A stretch of DNA of 9,510 nucleotides from Acidobacteriota bacterium (lineage in GTDB: Bacteria; Acidobacteriota; Terriglobia; Terriglobales; Acidobacteriaceae). The stretch covers positions 1 to 9,510 of the forward strand of contig JAJYBT010000042.1 of the NCBI GenBank assembly GCA_021778875.1. Direction: 5' to 3'. The stretch's first letter is position 1, and each line of letters starts with the position of its first letter. The notes under the pieces were generated by a model that was not told the origin of the DNA, did not search any database, and worked only from the letters and a program-made list of their open reading frames with translations. Of the stretch, positions 6,799 through 9,510 are shown in pieces. Position numbers and translations under genes: made by a program.

Positions 6799-6850
6799 CA
6801 GCGCTTTCCGCCTGTCATAGCCTGCAAATTCCAGGCCGCAGAAATCGCTG
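6799..6850. terminator. Nested inverted repeat directly after the receptor stop
   Basis: CAGCGCTTTC at 6799-6808 pairs with GAAATCGCTG at 6841-6850 at nine of ten positions. Inside the loop GCCTG (6820-6824) pairs with CAGGC (6832-6836) around a 7-nt loop. The structure begins at the base after the stop codon, so it is a candidate 3'-end stem. There is no T-tract after it, so classical intrinsic termination is doubtful. Confidence 0.35.
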
Positions 6851-6866
6851 AACCGGAACGCGCAAG

Positions 6867-6872
6867 TATACT
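6867..6872 (+). promoter_or_regulatory. Possible -10 element upstream of ssb
   Basis: TATACT, five of six bases of the -10 consensus, lies 172 bp before the ssb start. No convincing -35 element is seen. It would give an ssb leader of about 165 nt containing the hairpin at 6906-6939. Confidence 0.22.
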
Positions 6873-6905
6873 GGGATTTCGCCGGCAGTCAGAGGTTCCT
6901 CATGC

Positions 6906-6939
6906 GCTTCCCGCGGAGCGAACTGGGCATCCGGGAAGC
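6906..6939. repeat. 8-bp perfect inverted repeat in the ssb leader
   Basis: GCTTCCCG at 6906-6913 and CGGGAAGC at 6932-6939 are perfect complements separated by 18 nt. There is no following T-tract. It could form a hairpin in the leader of the ssb transcript, or be chance in GC-rich DNA. No known ssb regulatory element was recognised, and no LexA-type SOS box was seen. Confidence 0.35.
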
Positions 6940-7044
6940 CGGCACGATCGATGAATGTCCGCGCCGTCCTCAGGCAAGAACGGCCGTTCAATCGAAAGAC
7001 TTGAGAATCACGCTCATCGGGCGGAACAATAGGAGAGCACGCAC

Positions 7045-7515
7045 ATGGCAAAATCCGTCAACAAAGTTTTCCTTCTGGGCAACGTAGGCAAGGACCCCGA
7101 GATCCGCTCCACCGCCGGTGGCACCATGGTGGCCAGCTTCACCCTCGCAACCACTGACCGCCAGAAAGACGCGCAGGGCAACTGGCAGGACCGCACCGAG
7201 TGGCACAACCTCAAGGCCTTCAACCGCACCGCTGAGATTATCCGCGACTACGTCAAGAAAGGCTCCAAGCTCTTCGTCGAGGGCAAAATCACAACCAACA
7301 GCTGGGACGATAAGGAAACCGGCCAGAAGCGCTACCGCACCGAGATTCTCGTCAACGACCTTTCGCTGCTCTCCGGCCGCGAAGAGGGCTCCGGCGGATA
7401 CACCAAATCATCCGCCTCCTCCGGCTCCACCGCCAGCTTCGATCAGCGCCCGCCCGCCGGCCAGGACGACTACGCGCAGAGCACAGAAATCTCCGACGAG
7501 GACATACCCTTCTAG
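7045..7515 (+). CDS. ssb: Single-stranded DNA-binding protein
   Basis: A 156-residue cytoplasmic protein that coats single-stranded DNA during replication, recombination and repair and recruits partner enzymes through its tail. An OB-fold domain spans residues 4-110 with the usual start NKVFLLGNVGKDPEIRST, the EWHNLKAF strand at 52-59 and VKKGSKLFVEGKI at 70-82. W47 and W53 fit the expected DNA-stacking aromatic positions. A short flexible linker rich in Gly, Ser, Pro and Gln (about 111-147) leads to the acidic tip ending DEDIPF, the conserved partner-binding peptide. Length and layout match a homotetrameric bacterial SSB. The ATG at 7045 has AGGAG at 7031-7035 with 9-nt spacing. The gene stands alone, not beside rpsF/rpsR, and ends just before a strong hairpin terminator. 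Confidence 0.97.
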   Translation: MAKSVNKVFLLGNVGKDPEIRSTAGGTMVASFTLATTDRQKDAQGNWQDRTEWHNLKAFNRTAEIIRDYVKKGSKLFVEGKITTNSWDDKETGQKRYRTEILVNDLSLLSGREEGSGGYTKSSASSGSTASFDQRPPAGQDDYAQSTEISDEDIPF

Positions 7516-7529
7516 GCCTGTTCAAACAG

Positions 7530-7555
7530 CAGAGCCCTCCGCATGGAGGGCTCTG
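7530..7555. terminator. Bidirectional hairpin terminator between ssb and the Cache gene
   Basis: CAGAGCCCTCC at 7530-7540 and GGAGGGCTCTG at 7545-7555 form a perfect 11-bp stem around the loop GCAT, extendable by a G-T pair. The stem lies 14 bp after the ssb stop and is the strongest hairpin in the window. The plus-strand tail (TCATT) is only moderately T-rich. On the minus strand the bases after the stem include a TTT, so it may also end the convergent gene whose stop lies at 7603. Confidence 0.8.
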
Positions 7556-7602
7556 TCATTCCCCGCTCATGCTGTCACCCATCGCTCCTCGTGACGCATC
7601 GC

Positions 7603-9345
7603 TCATTCCTGCGGATAAAAACCCGACCCGACAATGTAGGTGTCTGTTCCAGACTGCACCTTCCGCACGTAGGCCAGTTTCCGCGTGGTCGTATTCTGCC
7701 CCGGCTTGTACCACGCATACTCCACCCATGAGCTCCCGTTCTCCATTGCTGCGGCGATGTAGTCCTTCACGAAGGCCTTGCCCTGCACATCCCGCAGAGC
7801 GCTCAGGTCCTGCCCTTCGAGGCTCGGCTGCCCCGCATTCACCAGCTCAACTCCGTCCGGTTTCTGCACAAATACGTACGTGTCCATGAAGACCAGCGGC
7901 CCCGTCCTGTCGCGCAGTTTCGCAAAGGCCGCCAGGCCCTCTTTCGCAACCACGTCTGAAGCGCGATTCACAACATCCTCAATAAATGCCTTGTCCATCT
8001 GCATGTTGTAGATGCCCGAACCCACCAGATACTGCTTCCCGTCTGGAAACGTCACACGCTTCACAAATGTCGACTTCCACGTCGGAAAGATATCCCCAGG
8101 CTCCGGATACATGTAGTGAACCCAGCCCTCGCCCGTTGGGCTGTTGGCCGCTTCAAGAAACATCCTGCCGTAGGGCCTGCCGTTGACGTCTTTGATTGCG
8201 CCGTCATTCTGCCCTTCCTTGCCTGAATCCGCGGCATGAAAAACCCGGGTTCCGTCCATGCTCCACACAAAGAAATAGGTGCTGTCGCTGAACCACTTCG
8301 ATCCCTTCGCGCGCAACTCCGGATACGCATTCGCTCCTTTCTGCTGCAGCAGCGCGCTGCCGTCCCTCACCAGCGCCATCAGCTCCGGCGCCGTCATCTT
8401 CGTCGCCGTCATGGCCGCTTTCGGCGCGTCCGCAAGATACACGCCACATCCCACCAGCACCCACTGGCCTCCCATCTTCGCTTTGCTCACATAGGCCGAC
8501 TTCTGCGTTGACACGCTTTCACCCGGCTTCGGCCACATGTACTCCACCCAACCTGAACCGCTCGTCTGCGCCACATTGAACATATCCCTCACAAGCTGCT
8601 TGCCTTGCGTGTCCTTCAGGTCCATCAGGTTGCGTCCCTCAAGGCTCGGAAACCCCGGATTGACCAGATCGACGCCATTCGGATCGAAAACAAAAATGTA
8701 GGCGTCTTTGGCGATGAAAGCACCCGTCCGGTCGTGGAACTGCTTGAACGCCGCCTCGCCATTGGCTTCAATCTGCCCAACCGCGCCCTTCACCGCATCC
8801 ACCACAAACGCCCTCTCCATGCGGTCGTTGTACATTCCCGCGCCAACAATGTAGTCCTTGCCCGACGGAGCAGACACGTGACGCACATACGTACTCTTCC
8901 AGCGCGGCAGTAGCCCATTCGGCACAGGCCACTCGTAGTGGTACCAGCCATCCTGCTTGTCGGGCAGCGTCGTTGCGGCCGCAATCAGCCCCCGGATAAT
9001 CGGCTTGCCATTGATGTCCTTCAGGTCCAGCACGTTCTTCCCTTCCAGCGCCGGGTCGGGATGCAGAAGCATATTGCCCTGCCGGTCCAGAACAAAAATG
9101 TAAGTCTCGCCCTGGCGCCAGCGGCTGTCCGGCGTGCGAAATTCGGTGAACGCCACATCGCCCCGCGCGCGGATTAAATCCGCTGCATCGTTGACCAGCA
9201 CAACAAGATCGCGCGTCTCTCGATGCTCGAAGGCCTGATCCAGACTCGCGGGAGTTGTAGTGGCATGGCTCGCGGCGCCCCAGAAAGCCAGCGTCGCAAC
9301 AAGTGAAACCAGCGGCAGGAATGAATACATTCGTCGAATGCGCAT
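7603..9345 (-). CDS. Secreted protein of four tandem Cache sensor domains
   Basis: A 580-residue exported protein. The signal peptide is MRIRR, then a hydrophobic stretch at 8-22 with likely cleavage after SHA at about 28. The mature part consists of four single-Cache (sCache_2-like) modules at roughly 41-175, 178-303, 316-448 and 452-578. Each shows the family order: Trp/aromatic YxFV strand, DxxG, a LEGxNLxDLKDxxGK-like helix turn, GWVxYxWPxPG, then KSxYVxxV and VGxGxY. Modules 1 and 3 resemble each other (WKST[YF]V, GxYNxxMxxAF) and modules 2 and 4 resemble each other (DRTG, NGVDLVN/DGVELVN, PSLEG, SWVEY or GWVEY, KPG), giving an ABAB order. No transmembrane helix, kinase, GGDEF or methyl-accepting domain follows, so it is probably a periplasmic small-molecule binder; the ligand is unknown. 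The ATG at 9345 is chosen because AAGGGGGG (9358-9351) lies 5 nt upstream. A TTG at 9375 and an ATG at 9363 lack such a site. Confidence 0.88.
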   Translation of the reverse strand: MRIRRMYSFLPLVSLVATLAFWGAASHATTTPASLDQAFEHRETRDLVVLVNDAADLIRARGDVAFTEFRTPDSRWRQGETYIFVLDRQGNMLLHPDPALEGKNVLDLKDINGKPIIRGLIAAATTLPDKQDGWYHYEWPVPNGLLPRWKSTYVRHVSAPSGKDYIVGAGMYNDRMERAFVVDAVKGAVGQIEANGEAAFKQFHDRTGAFIAKDAYIFVFDPNGVDLVNPGFPSLEGRNLMDLKDTQGKQLVRDMFNVAQTSGSGWVEYMWPKPGESVSTQKSAYVSKAKMGGQWVLVGCGVYLADAPKAAMTATKMTAPELMALVRDGSALLQQKGANAYPELRAKGSKWFSDSTYFFVWSMDGTRVFHAADSGKEGQNDGAIKDVNGRPYGRMFLEAANSPTGEGWVHYMYPEPGDIFPTWKSTFVKRVTFPDGKQYLVGSGIYNMQMDKAFIEDVVNRASDVVAKEGLAAFAKLRDRTGPLVFMDTYVFVQKPDGVELVNAGQPSLEGQDLSALRDVQGKAFVKDYIAAAMENGSSWVEYAWYKPGQNTTTRKLAYVRKVQSGTDTYIVGSGFYPQE

Positions 9346-9383
9346 ACGCACCCCCCTTGCCATTGGGCGTGGCAAACAGCCAT

Positions 9384-9509
9384 CTATTGTTTCAAATCAT
9401 GCTCGCGCAGCGCCGTGACTCCAGTCACCTGTTCCAGTGATGCATCCACGCGCCGCCCATCGAGCAGTTGCAAACGCAGTAACATGCACCGCTGCGAACA
9501 GGTGTCGAA
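9384..9509 (-). CDS. Possible 3' end of an upstream minus-strand gene
   Basis: Reading leftwards from the window edge, one frame stays open for 41 codons and ends in TAG at 9386-9384, 38 bp before the Cache gene start. The peptide ends LREHDLKQ and has a hydrophilic, otherwise ordinary composition. I recognise no family. Third positions are moderately GC-rich, but the other two frames are also open over most of the stretch, so coding is not proven. If real, the gene would be co-directional with the Cache gene and could share its transcript. Confidence 0.35.
   Translation of the reverse strand, partial: FDTCSQRCMLLRLQLLDGRRVDASLEQVTGVTALREHDLKQ
9415..9428. promoter_or_regulatory. Second GTGA-N6-TCAC palindrome, upstream of the Cache gene
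   Basis: GTGACT-CC-AGTCAC is a 14-bp inverted repeat with 6-bp perfect arms and the same GTGA-N6-TCAC frame as the site at 3189-3202. It is centred 76 bp upstream of the Cache gene start. AACAAT on the minus strand at about 9391-9386 could serve as a weak -10, which would place the site near the position of an activator. TCCAGTGA at 9434-9441 repeats TCCAGTCA (9420-9427) with one change. The site lies inside the possible upstream coding end, which weakens it as an operator. Confidence 0.35.
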
Positions 9510-9510
9510 A

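Noticed and set aside
6902..7087. A 61-codon frame overlapping the ssb start
   Set aside because: It runs out of frame into ssb, has no Shine-Dalgarno sequence and no recognisable product.
7574..7606. Short direct repeat CATCGCTC near the end of the Cache gene
   Set aside because: Two 8-bp copies without further structure; chance is sufficient explanation.

Overview
This window looks like chromosomal DNA from a GC-rich Gram-negative bacterium, most likely an Acidobacteriota (Terriglobia-type) genome. The main reason is the 1,100-residue TonB-dependent receptor with an N-terminal carboxypeptidase-regulatory-like domain and an LPLNGRDF plug motif, a family greatly expanded in that phylum. The ctaB / DUF420 pair and the GC-rich third codon positions fit. 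The assignment is inference from protein style, not from a marker gene.

Left part, + strand (1-3147). The window opens inside a perfect 71-bp tandem repeat, three complete units plus a partial fourth. Each unit carries the 23-nt leader and first 16 codons of the gene that follows, a 139-residue single-domain EamA/DMT-type membrane transporter (211-630). Shikimate kinase aroK (TTG start) is next, then a compact run of ctaB (heme O synthase), a DUF420 membrane protein and a small two-helix membrane protein. The last three are almost touching or overlapping and look like a unit serving heme-copper oxidase biogenesis.

Middle part (3148-6850). A 348-bp gene-free stretch holds a perfect 14-bp Crp-like palindrome and no convincing gene. 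It precedes the large outer-membrane receptor gene, whose stop codon is followed directly by a nested inverted repeat.

Right part (6851-9510). ssb (single-stranded DNA-binding protein) ends at a strong hairpin terminator that also lies at the end of a convergent minus-strand gene. That gene encodes a secreted 580-residue protein built only of four Cache sensor domains in an ABAB arrangement. A second GTGA-N6-TCAC palindrome lies 70 bp upstream of it, inside what may be the 3' end of another minus-strand gene cut by the window edge.

I see no CRISPR array, transposase, phage gene, tRNA or rRNA. The points most worth a second look are the start-codon-spanning tandem repeat, the ABAB Cache protein and the pair of Crp-like palindromes. 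The rest is ordinary housekeeping and cell-envelope content.
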